A stretch of 64,000 bases of DNA from Rhodobacter viridis (lineage in GTDB: Bacteria > Pseudomonadota > Alphaproteobacteria > Rhodobacterales > Rhodobacteraceae). The stretch spans positions 62,001-126,000 of the forward strand of contig NZ_QJTK01000002.1 of NCBI RefSeq assembly GCF_003217355.1. The letters are read 5' to 3'. Shown here in pieces: positions 29,370 to 38,584 of the stretch (within the stretch, counting starts at the first letter, position 1; the number at the start of each line of letters is the position of its first letter). A program made the position numbers and the translations under genes. The notes below the pieces were generated by a model. It was given only the letters and a program-made list of their open reading frames with translations, made no database searches and was not told the origin of the DNA.

Positions 29370-30464
29370 TCAGGACAGGGATGAGAGGTAATCCTCGTAG
29401 GTGAACTCGCGGATCAGATCGATCTGGCCCGAGGCGCGTTTGATCGCGATCGACGGCATGTTGACGCCGTTGAACCAGTTCTTCTTCACCATTGTGTAGC
29501 CCGCGGCATCGGCCACGGAGATGCGGTCGCCCACCTTCAGGGGCGCGGGGAACCGCGCCTCGCCGAAGATGTCGCCCGCAAGGCAGGACTTGCCGCAGAT
29601 CTGATAGGGGTAATCGCCCACCTGCGGCAGCTTCGCGCTTTCGCGGTAAATGAGCAGATCGAGCATATGCGCCTCGATCGAGCTGTCGACGATGGCGAGT
29701 TGCTTGCCGTTGTCGAGCAGGTCGAGCACCGTGACCTCGAGCGTCGTCGATTTGGTGATCGAGGCCTCGCCCGGTTCCAGATAGACCTGAACCCCGAAGC
29801 GATCCGAGAAGCTTTTCAGCCGCTTGGCCAGATCCTCGATCGGATAGCCCTCGCCGGTGAAATGGATGCCGCCGCCAAGGCTGACCCACTCCAGTTTCTC
29901 CAGCAGCGGCGCGAATTCATTTTCGATCCGGCCCAGTTGCGCATCGAACAGCGCGAAATCGCGGTTCTCGCAGTTGTAATGGATCATCACGCCGGAAATC
30001 AGGTCGGCGACGCCCAGAAGCTTCGTCACGTCCCATTCGCCCAGCCGCGAAAACGGCCGCGCCGGATCGGCCAGATCGAACCCGCTGGTCGAGAACCGCG
30101 GATTGAGCCGCACACCGCGCTTGATGCCGTGGGACGGTTCAGCAAAGCGGGTCAACTGCCCGACCGTGTTGAAGATGATCTTGTCGGCATAGGAACAGGC
30201 CTCGTCGATCTCGCGATCCGACCAGGCCACCGAATAGGCATGGGTTTCCTTGCCGAACTTCTCGCGCCCCAGACGCAGCTCGAAGAGCGAGCTGGAGGTC
30301 GTGCCATCCATATGCGGGCGCATGATGTCGAAGGCCGACCAGGTGGCAAAGCATTTCAGCGCCAGCAGCGCCTTGGCCCCGGAGGCCTCGCGCAGCAGGT
30401 CGATCTTTTGCAGGTTCTGCAAAAGAGCCGTCTCGTCGATCAGGTAGAAGGGTGTCGGAATCAA
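29370..30464 (-). CDS. nspC: carboxynorspermidine/carboxyspermidine decarboxylase
   Basis: A 364-residue PLP enzyme of the alanine-racemase-like fold. The N-terminus TPFYLIDETALLQNL, the PLP lysine in LLALKCFATW, the GVRLNPRFS and SLGGGIHFTGEG glycine-rich loop, YLEPGEA, and the substrate Cys in QICGKSCLAGD are all characteristic of NspC. It decarboxylates carboxyspermidine or carboxynorspermidine to the polyamine. The start appears to be TTG (30462-30464); no ATG or GTG is near the conserved N-terminus. First gene of the pair. In alphaproteobacteria this route usually makes spermidine, but the product is not readable from sequence. Confidence 0.92.
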   Translation of the reverse strand: MIPTPFYLIDETALLQNLQKIDLLREASGAKALLALKCFATWSAFDIMRPHMDGTTSSSLFELRLGREKFGKETHAYSVAWSDREIDEACSYADKIIFNTVGQLTRFAEPSHGIKRGVRLNPRFSTSGFDLADPARPFSRLGEWDVTKLLGVADLISGVMIHYNCENRDFALFDAQLGRIENEFAPLLEKLEWVSLGGGIHFTGEGYPIEDLAKRLKSFSDRFGVQVYLEPGEASITKSTTLEVTVLDLLDNGKQLAIVDSSIEAHMLDLLIYRESAKLPQVGDYPYQICGKSCLAGDIFGEARFPAPLKVGDRISVADAAGYTMVKKNWFNGVNMPSIAIKRASGQIDLIREFTYEDYLSSLS

Positions 30465-30551
30465 GGGCGCCCCCCCGCGCGAAAGTGAAGCCGCGATATA
30501 GGACCCCCTCCCCCCCCGCGCAACAGGATTCGCGGATGGGCGAAAAGGGGG

Positions 30552-31250
30552 TCAGTCAACCCGCAGCCGCTCTTTCGCTACGCCAAGCGTGTAACCTTTC
30601 CGTGAAACATTTCTCACAAGCAGCTCCGAGACGAGCGCATTGCCAAGCGCGTCACGCAGCCGCTTGATCCGCGTCGCCCCCGCGGCTTCCTCGCAATCGG
30701 GCTCGGGCCGCCCCGAGATCACCGATTCGATCTTTGACCCGGTCAGCCATTCGTCATCCATCCGCGCCTCGGCCAGAACGGCGAGCGTCTCGATCGCGGC
30801 GGGGGTCAGGGTGAAGACCATGTCGTTCAGCATCACCGCGTTTTCCGCCCGCAGGATGCGCAGGGACTGCACCTCGATCCCGGCGCGCTGAATCGCGCTC
30901 ATCCGCCGGTTCAGCCCCGCGATGATCACCAGCAGCACCAGCGCGGCAATCATCAGCACCATCGCAAAGACGAGGAGGATGAAGATGATCACCCGATAGG
31001 ATTGCAGCATGTCGGCGAAGGTGTTCGAGGACGAGGCGAGCACCTCCAAAAGCCGCAACTGCGTCGGATTCGTCAGCACGTCGTTTTGCACGAAGATCTG
31101 CTCGACCCGCGCATCGAAGGCATTGCTGTCGGGCAGCGACAGGAACAGGAAGGCCGCCGCCGCGGACAGGGCCAGCCCGATCGCCACCACCCCCCAGATC
31201 AGCGCCCGCGAGCCGGTCTTCAGCCCCTCAGTAACGGAGGAAGAATTCAC
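30552..31250 (-). CDS. membrane-anchored protein with C-terminal OmpR-like winged helix
   Basis: A 232-residue protein. A first membrane helix (ALIWGVVAIGLALSAAAAF, about residues 15-40), a short periplasmic segment of about 50 residues, and a second helix (VIIFILLVFAMVLMIAALVL, about 87-110) precede a cytoplasmic region. Its last 95 residues read like an OmpR/ToxR-type winged helix: FTLTPAAIETLAVLAE, then TRIKRLRDALG and NVSRKGYTLGV at the wing. DNA binding is therefore inferred. The order (membrane first, DNA-binding domain last) is the reverse of ToxR. The preferred GTG start at 31250 overlaps the preceding small secreted-protein gene by 23 bases. Confidence 0.7.
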   Translation of the reverse strand: MNSSSVTEGLKTGSRALIWGVVAIGLALSAAAAFLFLSLPDSNAFDARVEQIFVQNDVLTNPTQLRLLEVLASSSNTFADMLQSYRVIIFILLVFAMVLMIAALVLLVIIAGLNRRMSAIQRAGIEVQSLRILRAENAVMLNDMVFTLTPAAIETLAVLAEARMDDEWLTGSKIESVISGRPEPDCEEAAGATRIKRLRDALGNALVSELLVRNVSRKGYTLGVAKERLRVD

Positions 31251-31509
31251 CGGAACTGACCTTTCTCTGTTCGAGGCCCTCGGGGCCAAAGACGGCCACC
31301 ACCGTCAGCAGTTTCCAGCCGCCCGCCGCCAGTCGCGGCGCAAGCACCGCCTTGGCGGCTTTCTTGGAACAGGCGCTGTCGGGCACCTCGGAGACGCCAT
31401 AGGTCAGCCGCAAGGGCGCGTCCTGTTTCGCCTTCCACGAGGCGAAACACTGCGCCTGCGCCGGGGCGGCAGCCAGAAGAAGCAGGGTGAGGAGCAGGGT
31501 CTTCATCAT
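31228..31509 (-). CDS. small secreted protein of unknown function
   Basis: A 93-residue protein with a clean signal peptide (MMKTLLLTLLLLAAAPAQAQ). The mature part of about 73 residues has two cysteines (CFASWKAKQ; SACSKKAAK) that may pair, and ends with GLEQRKVSSGEFFLRY. The start can be either of two adjacent ATGs; no strong ribosome site is seen. It overlaps the winged-helix membrane protein gene and is probably co-transcribed with it, which makes a sensor/ligand relation thinkable but unproven. I recall similar proteins in other Rhodobacterales without function. Confidence 0.65.
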   Translation of the reverse strand: MMKTLLLTLLLLAAAPAQAQCFASWKAKQDAPLRLTYGVSEVPDSACSKKAAKAVLAPRLAAGGWKLLTVVAVFGPEGLEQRKVSSGEFFLRY

Positions 31510-31690
31510 GGCCGCAGGCTGCCCGCGCAGGCCGCGTTATGCAAGAACCAAAGGGGTTTTCGCGGCTGCTATCCGATAACAAGGGGCTGATATTGCGCTG
31601 CGGCGGGGGCGGACCTCATGTTCGGGACAGGCAAAAGCGGACCCCGTCGCATCGTCGCAACGTCAGGCCCGCATCGAAAGGATCGCTGCC

Positions 31691-32071
31691 ATGACTGCCT
31701 TCGCCTTCCCCCGCCTGACTGCAGCCGCGCTTGCCGCCGCTCTGGCGGTGACGGGCCTCTCGGCTACCCCCGCAAGCGCGATGAACGACCGCGACCGCGC
31801 CGCGCTTGGCCTGATCGTCGGTCTGGGCGTGCTGGCCGCCATCGCCGACGCGAACAATGATCACCGCCCGCCGCCCCCGCCGCGCCACTATCCGCCGCCG
31901 CCCCCTCCGGGTGGCTACTACCCGGGGGACCCGGGCGGCTATTATCCCGGTGACTATCGCGGTCACCACCGCCGCGCCGAGGCCTGCACGGTGCGGGTGC
32001 ATTACGACCGCTATGGCCGCCGCGTCGAGGTGAGCTCGCCCGGCTGCAACGAGCCGCGCTATCGCCGCTGA
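31691..32071 (+). CDS. small proline-rich exported protein
   Basis: A 126-residue protein. Residues 1-30 are a signal peptide ending SATPASA. A Gly/Ala hydrophobic helix ([15 protein letters not shown]) follows, then a run of Pro and Tyr/Gly ([21 protein letters not shown]), then a basic C-terminal part with two cysteines ([21 protein letters not shown]). It resembles small periplasmic or surface proteins of unknown role. The low-complexity part makes family assignment unsafe. It stands alone upstream of a terminator and rnhB. Confidence 0.65.
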   Translation: MTAFAFPRLTAAALAAALAVTGLSATPASAMNDRDRAALGLIVGLGVLAAIADANNDHRPPPPPRHYPPPPPPGGYYPGDPGGYYPGDYRGHHRRAEACTVRVHYDRYGRRVEVSSPGCNEPRYRR

Positions 32072-32126
32072 CCCGGGTCGGGGCGCGACAGAACAGGCAA
32101 CCGGACGCAAGAGGCCGGATCGGACT

Positions 32127-32153
32127 GGCGCGGGGCATTCCCCGCGCCTTTTT
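32127..32153 (+). terminator. Rho-independent terminator before rnhB
   Basis: GGCGCGGGG (32127-32135), loop CATT, CCCCGCGCC (32140-32148), then TTTTT. A perfect 9-bp stem closing the proline-rich protein gene. Confidence 0.92.
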
Positions 32154-32190
32154 CATTGCCAGCGTCGGCAACAGGCGGCACACCGGGCGC

Positions 32191-32826
32191 ATGAGCAGCA
32201 CCCCTGACAGCAGTTTCGAACTGGCCGCCCTCGCCCGCGGCTTCACCCGCATCGCCGGCGTCGACGAGGTCGGCCGTGGACCGCTGTGCGGCCCGGTCAC
32301 CGCGGCCGCCGTCGTGCTCGACCTCTCCCGCATTCCGGTGGGGCTGAACGATTCGAAGAAACTCTCCGCCAAGCGCCGCGCCGAGCTTGTGGCCGAGATC
32401 ACCGCCACGGCCGAGATCTCGGTCGCCCATGCCAGCGTCGAAGAGATCGACGCGCTCAACATCCTGCAGGCCAGCCATCTGGCGATGATCCGCGCCATCG
32501 AGGGGCTGACGGTGCCGCCCGACCATGTGCTGATCGACGGCAACCGGATGCCGAAAGCGCTCGCGATCAGCGCCGAGACGATCGTGAAGGGCGATGCGCG
32601 CTCGGTTTCGATCGCCGCCGCCTCGATCGTGGCCAAGGAAGTGCGCGATGCGCTGATGGTGGATTTGGCGCAACAATTCCCCGGCTACGGCTGGGAGAGG
32701 AACGCAGGCTACCCGACCAAGGACCATCTGCAGGCGCTTCTAGATTTTGGGGTCACCCCCGTTCATAGGCGTTCGTTCCGCCCCGTGCACAACATCTTGT
32801 GCCAAGACATTTCTCTAACCCGTTGA
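32191..32826 (+). CDS. rnhB: ribonuclease HII
   Basis: A 211-residue RNase HII that cuts RNA in RNA:DNA hybrids and starts removal of single ribonucleotides from DNA. The catalytic [12 protein letters not shown] is at about residues 24-35, [10 protein letters not shown] carries the next acidic residue, and [14 protein letters not shown] and the C-terminal FRPV motif follow. The ATG has only a weak ribosome site. Its stop codon lies within the first of three GANTC sites before ccrM, so the ccrM control region begins right at the end of this gene. Confidence 0.94.
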   Translation: MSSTPDSSFELAALARGFTRIAGVDEVGRGPLCGPVTAAAVVLDLSRIPVGLNDSKKLSAKRRAELVAEITATAEISVAHASVEEIDALNILQASHLAMIRAIEGLTVPPDHVLIDGNRMPKALAISAETIVKGDARSVSIAAASIVAKEVRDALMVDLAQQFPGYGWERNAGYPTKDHLQALLDFGVTPVHRRSFRPVHNILCQDISLTR

Positions 32827-32863
32827 TTCAAAAAAGAAATTGACGGCGAATCGTGTTTGACTC
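32825..32863 (+). promoter_or_regulatory. cluster of three GANTC methylation sites upstream of ccrM
   Basis: GATTC (32825-32829), GAATC (32848-32852) and GACTC (32859-32863) lie within 39 bases, 86-124 bases before the ccrM ATG, overlapping a TTGAC sequence at 32840-32844 that could be a -35 element. These are the target sites of CcrM itself, and in Caulobacter the methylation state of such sites controls ccrM transcription. Confidence 0.65.
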
Positions 32864-32879
32864 ATGTTTGGCACCATAG

Positions 32880-34052
<1,173 letters not shown>

Positions 34053-34104
34053 CCCAATTCAAGGTTACCGCCGGTGTCTGGACGATGGTCCAAGGCACGA
34101 CCTT

Positions 34105-34135
34105 GCCCCGCCGTTTGCTCGGCGGGGCCTTTTTG
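34105..34135 (+). terminator. Rho-independent terminator after ccrM
   Basis: GCCCCGCC (34105-34112), 8-base loop, GGCGGGGC (34121-34128), then CTTTTTG. Strong stem directly after ccrM. Confidence 0.9.
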
Positions 34136-34147
34136 ATTTGAAGGAGG

Positions 34148-34252
34148 CGTATTTGAGCCAAGAAAAAGGGCGTATTTGAGCCAAGAAGAAACCCCTTCGC
34201 TTCTTCTTGGCGCAAATACGCTCGGGGGGTGCGGGGGGCGGAAAGCCCCCCG
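34148..34252. repeat. dispersed palindromic intergenic element, copy C
   Basis: CGTATTTGAGCCAAGAA occurs twice in direct order (34148-34164 and 34171-34187). The second copy pairs with the reverse complement at 34201-34220 across a 10-base loop, 19 of 20 bases. CTCGGGGGGTGCGGGGGGC then leads into a GGGGGGC/GCCCCCC hairpin, the same composition as copies A and B but with the arms in a different order. It fills the gap between ccrM and the convergent marR gene. Confidence 0.82.
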
Positions 34253-34263
34253 ATTCCGCGGCT

Positions 34264-34704
34264 TCAGCTTTCCTCGAGCCGCAGCCGCAATTCGCGCAGG
34301 ACCGGCAAGGCGGCGCGGACTTTCTCGGCGCCGATGTCGCGCACGATATCGGCAATCACCGGCATGAAGGAGGTCAGCGCGGCATCCCGCGCCTGCCGCC
34401 CGGCGGGTGAGATCGCCACGAACTTGCGCCGCGCGTCATCCCAGTCGGGGCGGATATGCACATGCCCGGCCCAGACCAGTTTCGACAGCGTGTTGGTCAT
34501 CGCGCCGCGGGTGACGTGGAAGGTCGCGGCCAGCTGCGCGGGGGTGCGTTCCTCGGCGATATGAGCCAGATGATTCAGCACCGAGAAATGCGAGATTTCC
34601 ATCCCCTTCGGCAGCGCCCGGCTGACCACGTTGCGCGCCAGTTGATCGGCCATGAAGACCTCGGCGAAGAGCGCGGCGGCAAGCGGGTCGGTCGGATCGC
34701 TCAT
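34264..34704 (-). CDS. MarR-family transcriptional regulator
   Basis: A 146-residue winged-helix protein. The recognition part is LAATFHVTRGAMTNTLSKLVWAG and the wing follows as RPDWDDARRKFVAISPAG, the DxRxK/R hallmark of MarR proteins. Such proteins bind operator DNA as dimers and respond to small ligands. The ATG overlaps the stop of the nitrilase-family gene (ATGA), so it is the last gene of a grx-nitrilase-marR run. Target and ligand are unknown. Confidence 0.88.
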   Translation of the reverse strand: MSDPTDPLAAALFAEVFMADQLARNVVSRALPKGMEISHFSVLNHLAHIAEERTPAQLAATFHVTRGAMTNTLSKLVWAGHVHIRPDWDDARRKFVAISPAGRQARDAALTSFMPVIADIVRDIGAEKVRAALPVLRELRLRLEES

Positions 34705-35531
34705 GGCCCGTCAAACCCGCGGTCATGGGTGATCGAGGGCACGCGGGCGCGGGCCTCGGCGACGCGGGCGAGGTCGAGATCAACAAACGTCACCCCGGGC
34801 TCGGTGCCACCATCGGCCAGCACCTCGCCCCAAGGCGCGACGGCGAGGCTGTGACCATGCGTTCGTCGCGGCTTTCCGGCGTGGGCGGCATGGGTGCCGC
34901 ATTGCGCGGGGGCGAGCACGAAACAGGTATTTTCGATTGCGCGCGCGCGGATCAGGCTTTCCCAATGCGCCGCGCCCGTGGTGTCATTGAAGGCCGCGGG
35001 CAGGGTCAGGACATTGGCTCCGGCCTGCGAGAGCCGACGGAAGAGCTGCGGAAACCGCAGGTCGTAGCAGATCGCCATGCCCAGTTTCGCAAAGCCCGCA
35101 TCGGCCAGAACGGCGCTTGTGCCGGGGCGGTAGGCCTCGGATTCGCGATAGCGTTCGGTCGGGCTCACATCGACATCGAACATGTGGATCTTGTCATACC
35201 GCGCCACGATCTGCCCCGCCGGACCGATCAGGAAGGAGCGGTTGGCAAATCGGCCATCCGCATCATGGGTCTTCAGCCCGAGCGAGCCGATCAGCAGCCA
35301 GAGGCCCAGACGCTCGGCCTCGGCCCGCAGCGCGGCCAAGGTCGCATCGTCTTCCTCATGCGCCAGCACCGCGCGCTGATGCGCCCGGTCCGAGGACAGC
35401 AGATTGGTGCATTCCGGGGTCAGCACGAAGCCCGCGCCGCCCGCCGCGGCCTGCCGGATGAACTCGACTGTCACCGGCAGGTTCGCGGCCGGATCCTCGC
35501 TCACCGACAGCTGGACCAGAGCGGCGCGCAT
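34701..35531 (-). CDS. carbon-nitrogen hydrolase (Nit1-like, probable deaminated glutathione amidase)
   Basis: A 276-residue nitrilase-superfamily amidase. The catalytic triad is visible: Glu in VLTPECTNLL, Lys in ARYDKIHMFDVDV, and Cys in GMAICYDLRFPQLF. The DVSPTERYRES motif after the lysine is typical of the Nit1/NitFhit branch, which clears deaminated glutathione formed by side reactions. The neighbourhood with glutaredoxin fits a glutathione role. It starts one base from the grx stop and overlaps marR. Confidence 0.88.
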   Translation of the reverse strand: MRAALVQLSVSEDPAANLPVTVEFIRQAAAGGAGFVLTPECTNLLSSDRAHQRAVLAHEEDDATLAALRAEAERLGLWLLIGSLGLKTHDADGRFANRSFLIGPAGQIVARYDKIHMFDVDVSPTERYRESEAYRPGTSAVLADAGFAKLGMAICYDLRFPQLFRRLSQAGANVLTLPAAFNDTTGAAHWESLIRARAIENTCFVLAPAQCGTHAAHAGKPRRTHGHSLAVAPWGEVLADGGTEPGVTFVDLDLARVAEARARVPSITHDRGFDGP

Positions 35532-35788
35532 CAGTCTGCCAGCATCGGGTCAAGCTTGCCCGCGGCGTCGAGCGCATGGATGTCGTCGCAGCCGCCGACA
35601 TGCACGCCGCCGATGAAGATCTGCGGCACGGTATGACGGCCGTTTGCCCGCTCGCGCATCGCCACCCGCAGCGCCGGATCGGCGCCGACATCGGTCTCCT
35701 CGAAGGCGACGCCCTTGGTGGTCAAAAGCTCCTTGGCGGCGAGGCAATAGGGGCAAGTGCGGGTGGTGTAGATTTCGACGCGTTTCAT
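35531..35788 (-). CDS. grxC: glutaredoxin 3
   Basis: An 85-residue glutaredoxin. The active site CPYC is at residues 12-15 (YTTRTCPYCLAAKELL), the glutathione-binding TVPQIFIGGVHVGGCDD follows. It reduces disulfides and mixed disulfides with glutathione. AAGGAG sits at a good distance before the ATG. It is first in the run with the Nit1-like and marR genes (1-base overlap), and 32 bases from the stop of comF. Confidence 0.94.
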   Translation of the reverse strand: MKRVEIYTTRTCPYCLAAKELLTTKGVAFEETDVGADPALRVAMRERANGRHTVPQIFIGGVHVGGCDDIHALDAAGKLDPMLAD

Positions 35789-35820
35789 GGGGGCTCCTTG
35801 TTGGCCCCAACGTAAGGTTT

Positions 35821-36594
35821 TCAGCCGTCGCGCGCAACGCGGGCCAGCACCGCGACCGAGACCTTGGACGCACCCGCCGCCAAGGCCGCCTCGGCCGTGG
35901 CTTCAAGGGTCGAGCCAGAGGTCAGCACGTCGTCGATCAGCAGCAGGTGTTTGCCCTTGATCCGGTCGAGATGCTTGGGCGTCACCGCGATGGCGCCTTC
36001 CAGATTGGTCCTCCGCTCGCCCCGGGTCATCCCCTCCATCGCCGCCGTCGGCCGGGTGCGCACGAAGAGATCGGGCACGCAGGCCAGACCGCGTTCGCGC
36101 GCCAGCCCCTGCGCCAGCATCGCGGATTGGTTGAACTTGCGCCGCACCAGACGCAGCCGATGCAAGGGCACCGGCGCCACCAGCATCTTCGGCCGCAGGA
36201 TCGGCTCGGCCGCGCGGGCCAGCATCAGCGCCAGCGGCGGCACCAGATCGAGCCGGTCGGCATGTTTCAACTGCAGCACCAGCTTGCGCCCGGTCCCCGC
36301 ATAAAGAAACGCCGCCCGCCCCCGCGCCCAGGGCCGCGGGCTTGCAAGACAGTCGTCGCACAGCACCGTCCCCGCCTCGTCGCCCGGCAACGGCAGGCCG
36401 CAGCAATCGCAGACCGCGCCGGAAATGAAACTGGTCTCGCGCCAGCACGGGCCACACAGGCCGTAATCGGTGCTGACCGCCGCGCCGCAGCAGATGCAGC
36501 GCGGCGGAAATACCGTATGCAGCGCCATGCGCAGGGCGGACCGCACGGCATCTGGCATCTGCGGGCGAACCGCCCTATCTTTCGTCCTGACCAT
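35821..36594 (-). CDS. comF: ComF-family phosphoribosyltransferase-like protein
   Basis: A 257-residue protein. The N-terminus holds two Cys clusters (CICCG with CGPC, and CDCCGLPL with CDDC) likely to bind zinc, followed by a type I phosphoribosyltransferase fold with the PRPP motif LLLIDDVLTSGST near the end. ComF proteins are needed for DNA uptake in naturally competent bacteria and probably act with helicases. The ATG at 36594 has GGAGAG six bases upstream; its start codon shares CATG with the start of the divergent methyltransferase-like gene. A later ATG at 36558 is possible. Confidence 0.87.
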   Translation of the reverse strand: MVRTKDRAVRPQMPDAVRSALRMALHTVFPPRCICCGAAVSTDYGLCGPCWRETSFISGAVCDCCGLPLPGDEAGTVLCDDCLASPRPWARGRAAFLYAGTGRKLVLQLKHADRLDLVPPLALMLARAAEPILRPKMLVAPVPLHRLRLVRRKFNQSAMLAQGLARERGLACVPDLFVRTRPTAAMEGMTRGERRTNLEGAIAVTPKHLDRIKGKHLLLIDDVLTSGSTLEATAEAALAAGASKVSVAVLARVARDG

Positions 36595-37408
36595 GACACA
36601 CTCTCCACGACTGACCGACCGCACCGCCCTGACGCGTCACCGTGCCCGCGCCCGATCGCTTGGGCCGGAGCTTTTCCTGCACGAAGACGCCGCCATCGAA
36701 CTGCAGGAGAGACTGAACGAGGTTAACAGATCGTTTACATCTCCGGCTGTGGTGACGAATTTTTCACAACCTTGGGCGGAAATTCTGCCGGGGGCGAAAG
36801 TCGTCGCGGACGAGGATCTGCTCGACCTTGCCCCCGAGGCGCATGATCTGATCGTGCATGCGATGTGCCTGCACTGGGCCGATGATCCGGTGGGGCAGAT
36901 CGTGCAATGCGCCCGGGCGTTGCGGCCCGACGGGCTCTTTATCGCGGTGCTGTTCGGGGGACAGACGCTGTCCGAACTGCGCGCGGTTCTGGCCGAGGCC
37001 GAGGTCGAGGTGACCGGCGGCCTGTCGCCGCGGGTGCTGCCGATGGGCGAGATCCGCGATCTGGGGGCGCTTTTGCAACGCGCGGGGCTGGCGCTGCCGG
37101 TCGCCGACAGCGTGCTGCGCCGGGTCAGCTATGGCGATCCGATGAAGCTGCTGCGCGATCTGCGGGCGATGGGCGAGACGAATGCGCTGATCGAGCGACG
37201 GCGCAGCTTCACCTCGCGCGCGGTGCTGATGCAGGCGCTCTCGCGCTATGTCGCCCATTTCGCCGATGCCGAGGGACGGGTGCGCGCGAGCTTCGACATG
37301 GTCTGGCTGACCGGCTGGAAACCGCATGAAAGTCAACAAAAACCGCTGCGACCGGGATCGGCTGCCTGTTCCTTGACCGATGTTCTGGGCAAAACGCCGC
37401 AGGCGTGA
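36593..37408 (+). CDS. SAM-methyltransferase-like protein (NDUFAF5/BioC-like) with a degenerate SAM motif
   Basis: A 271-residue protein. RLTDRTALTRHRARA at the start and the central HDLIVHAMCLHWADDPVGQI, followed by the helix and strand ALRPDGLFIAVLFGGQTLSEL, match the NDUFAF5/BioC-like class I methyltransferases. Where the SAM-binding GxGxG loop should be, the sequence reads SPAVVTNFSQPWAEILPG, with no glycine motif. Relatives in the family hydroxylate or methylate proteins; this one may bind no SAM. There is no good ribosome site before the ATG, which overlaps the divergent comF start. Possible relation to complex I assembly is inference only. Confidence 0.75.
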   Translation: MTHSPRLTDRTALTRHRARARSLGPELFLHEDAAIELQERLNEVNRSFTSPAVVTNFSQPWAEILPGAKVVADEDLLDLAPEAHDLIVHAMCLHWADDPVGQIVQCARALRPDGLFIAVLFGGQTLSELRAVLAEAEVEVTGGLSPRVLPMGEIRDLGALLQRAGLALPVADSVLRRVSYGDPMKLLRDLRAMGETNALIERRRSFTSRAVLMQALSRYVAHFADAEGRVRASFDMVWLTGWKPHESQQKPLRPGSAACSLTDVLGKTPQA

Positions 37409-37440
37409 CGGGTCGCAATCATTGCGCAAGGATATTGTGA

Positions 37441-37470
37441 AGCTTTTCATTGACCCCAAATGAAAAAGCT
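37441..37470 (+). promoter_or_regulatory. inverted repeat upstream of hemH
   Basis: AGCTTTTCATT (37441-37451) faces AATGAAAAAGCT (37459-37470), a near-perfect dyad with one extra A, centred about 50 bases before the hemH ATG. The right arm runs straight into TATACC, which could be a -10 box, and TTGACC lies inside the dyad. It looks like an operator over a promoter; the regulator is unknown. Confidence 0.45.
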
Positions 37471-37505
37471 ATACCTCCGGGACCGGACAGCCAGCAGGAC
37501 GAGTC

Positions 37506-38561
37506 ATGACGATCGCCAACCGCATCCTTCCGCACGCCCCCGCCGACCACCCGTCGGTGCCGGTTCCGCGTGTCGGCGTGCTGCTTGCGAACCTCGGAAC
37601 GCCTGACTCCACCGACTACTGGTCGATGCGGCGCTATCTGAACGAGTTCCTCTCGGACAAGCGGGTGATCGACTATCCGACCTGGAAATGGCAGCCGCTT
37701 TTGCAGCTGATCATCCTGTCGAAACGCCCCTTCACCTCGGGCAACAACTACCGCACGATCTGGAACGAAGAGCGTGACGAAAGCCCGCTGATGACGATCA
37801 CCCGCGATCAGGTGCGCAAGCTGCGCGGCGCGATCGATACGCGCTATGGCGCGGGCAATGTGGTGGTCGATTTCTGCATGCGCTACGGCAACCCCTCGAC
37901 CCGCGACGTGCTGGATGACATGCTGGCACAGGGCTGCGAGCGCATCCTGTTCCTGCCGCTCTATCCGCAATATGCGGGGGCCACCTCGGCCACGGCGAAC
38001 GACCAGTTCTTCCGCGCGCTGATGGGGGTGAAGCGCCAGCCCGCTGCCCGCACCGCGCCCGAATATTTCGCAAGGCCCAGCTATATCGAGGCTTTGGCCA
38101 GCTCGGTCGAGCGGGTCTATGCGACGCTCGAAAAACGCCCTGATGTGCTGGTGGCCTCCTATCACGGGATGCCGAAGCGCTATCATCGCGAGGGCGACCC
38201 CTATCATTGCCAATGCCAGAAGACCTCGCGGCTCTTGCGCGAGCGGCTGGGCTGGGGGCCGGATTCGATCGACACCACCTTCCAGTCGGTCTTCGGCACC
38301 GAGGAATGGCTGCGCCCCTATACGGTCGAGCATGTCGTGCAGCTGGCCGAAGCGGGCAAGAAGAGCATCGCGGTGATTTCGCCCGCCTTTTCGGCCGATT
38401 GCATCGAGACGCTCGAGGAAATCAACGGCGAGATCCGCGAGGCCTTCGAACATGCGGGGGGCGAAAGCTTCACCTATGTGCCCTGCCTCAATGACGACGA
38501 CCTGCATATCGCGGCGCTGCTCGAGGTGGTCGAGGAAAATCTGGCGGGATGGATCGACTGA
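37506..38561 (+). CDS. hemH: ferrochelatase
   Basis: A 351-residue ferrochelatase, which puts Fe(II) into protoporphyrin IX as the last step of haem synthesis. Visible are GVLLANLGTPDS, the FLPLYPQYAGATSA block, the catalytic His in VASYHGMPKRY at about residue 220, YHCQCQKTS after it, FQSVFGTEEWLRPYT and AVISPAFSADCIETLEEI with the conserved Glu. In a photosynthetic bacterium this enzyme competes with magnesium chelatase for the same porphyrin. It is a single gene with its own control region and terminator. Confidence 0.96.
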   Translation: MTIANRILPHAPADHPSVPVPRVGVLLANLGTPDSTDYWSMRRYLNEFLSDKRVIDYPTWKWQPLLQLIILSKRPFTSGNNYRTIWNEERDESPLMTITRDQVRKLRGAIDTRYGAGNVVVDFCMRYGNPSTRDVLDDMLAQGCERILFLPLYPQYAGATSATANDQFFRALMGVKRQPAARTAPEYFARPSYIEALASSVERVYATLEKRPDVLVASYHGMPKRYHREGDPYHCQCQKTSRLLRERLGWGPDSIDTTFQSVFGTEEWLRPYTVEHVVQLAEAGKKSIAVISPAFSADCIETLEEINGEIREAFEHAGGESFTYVPCLNDDDLHIAALLEVVEENLAGWID

Positions 38562-38584
38562 TCCGCCGATCCTCGCGCATGAAA

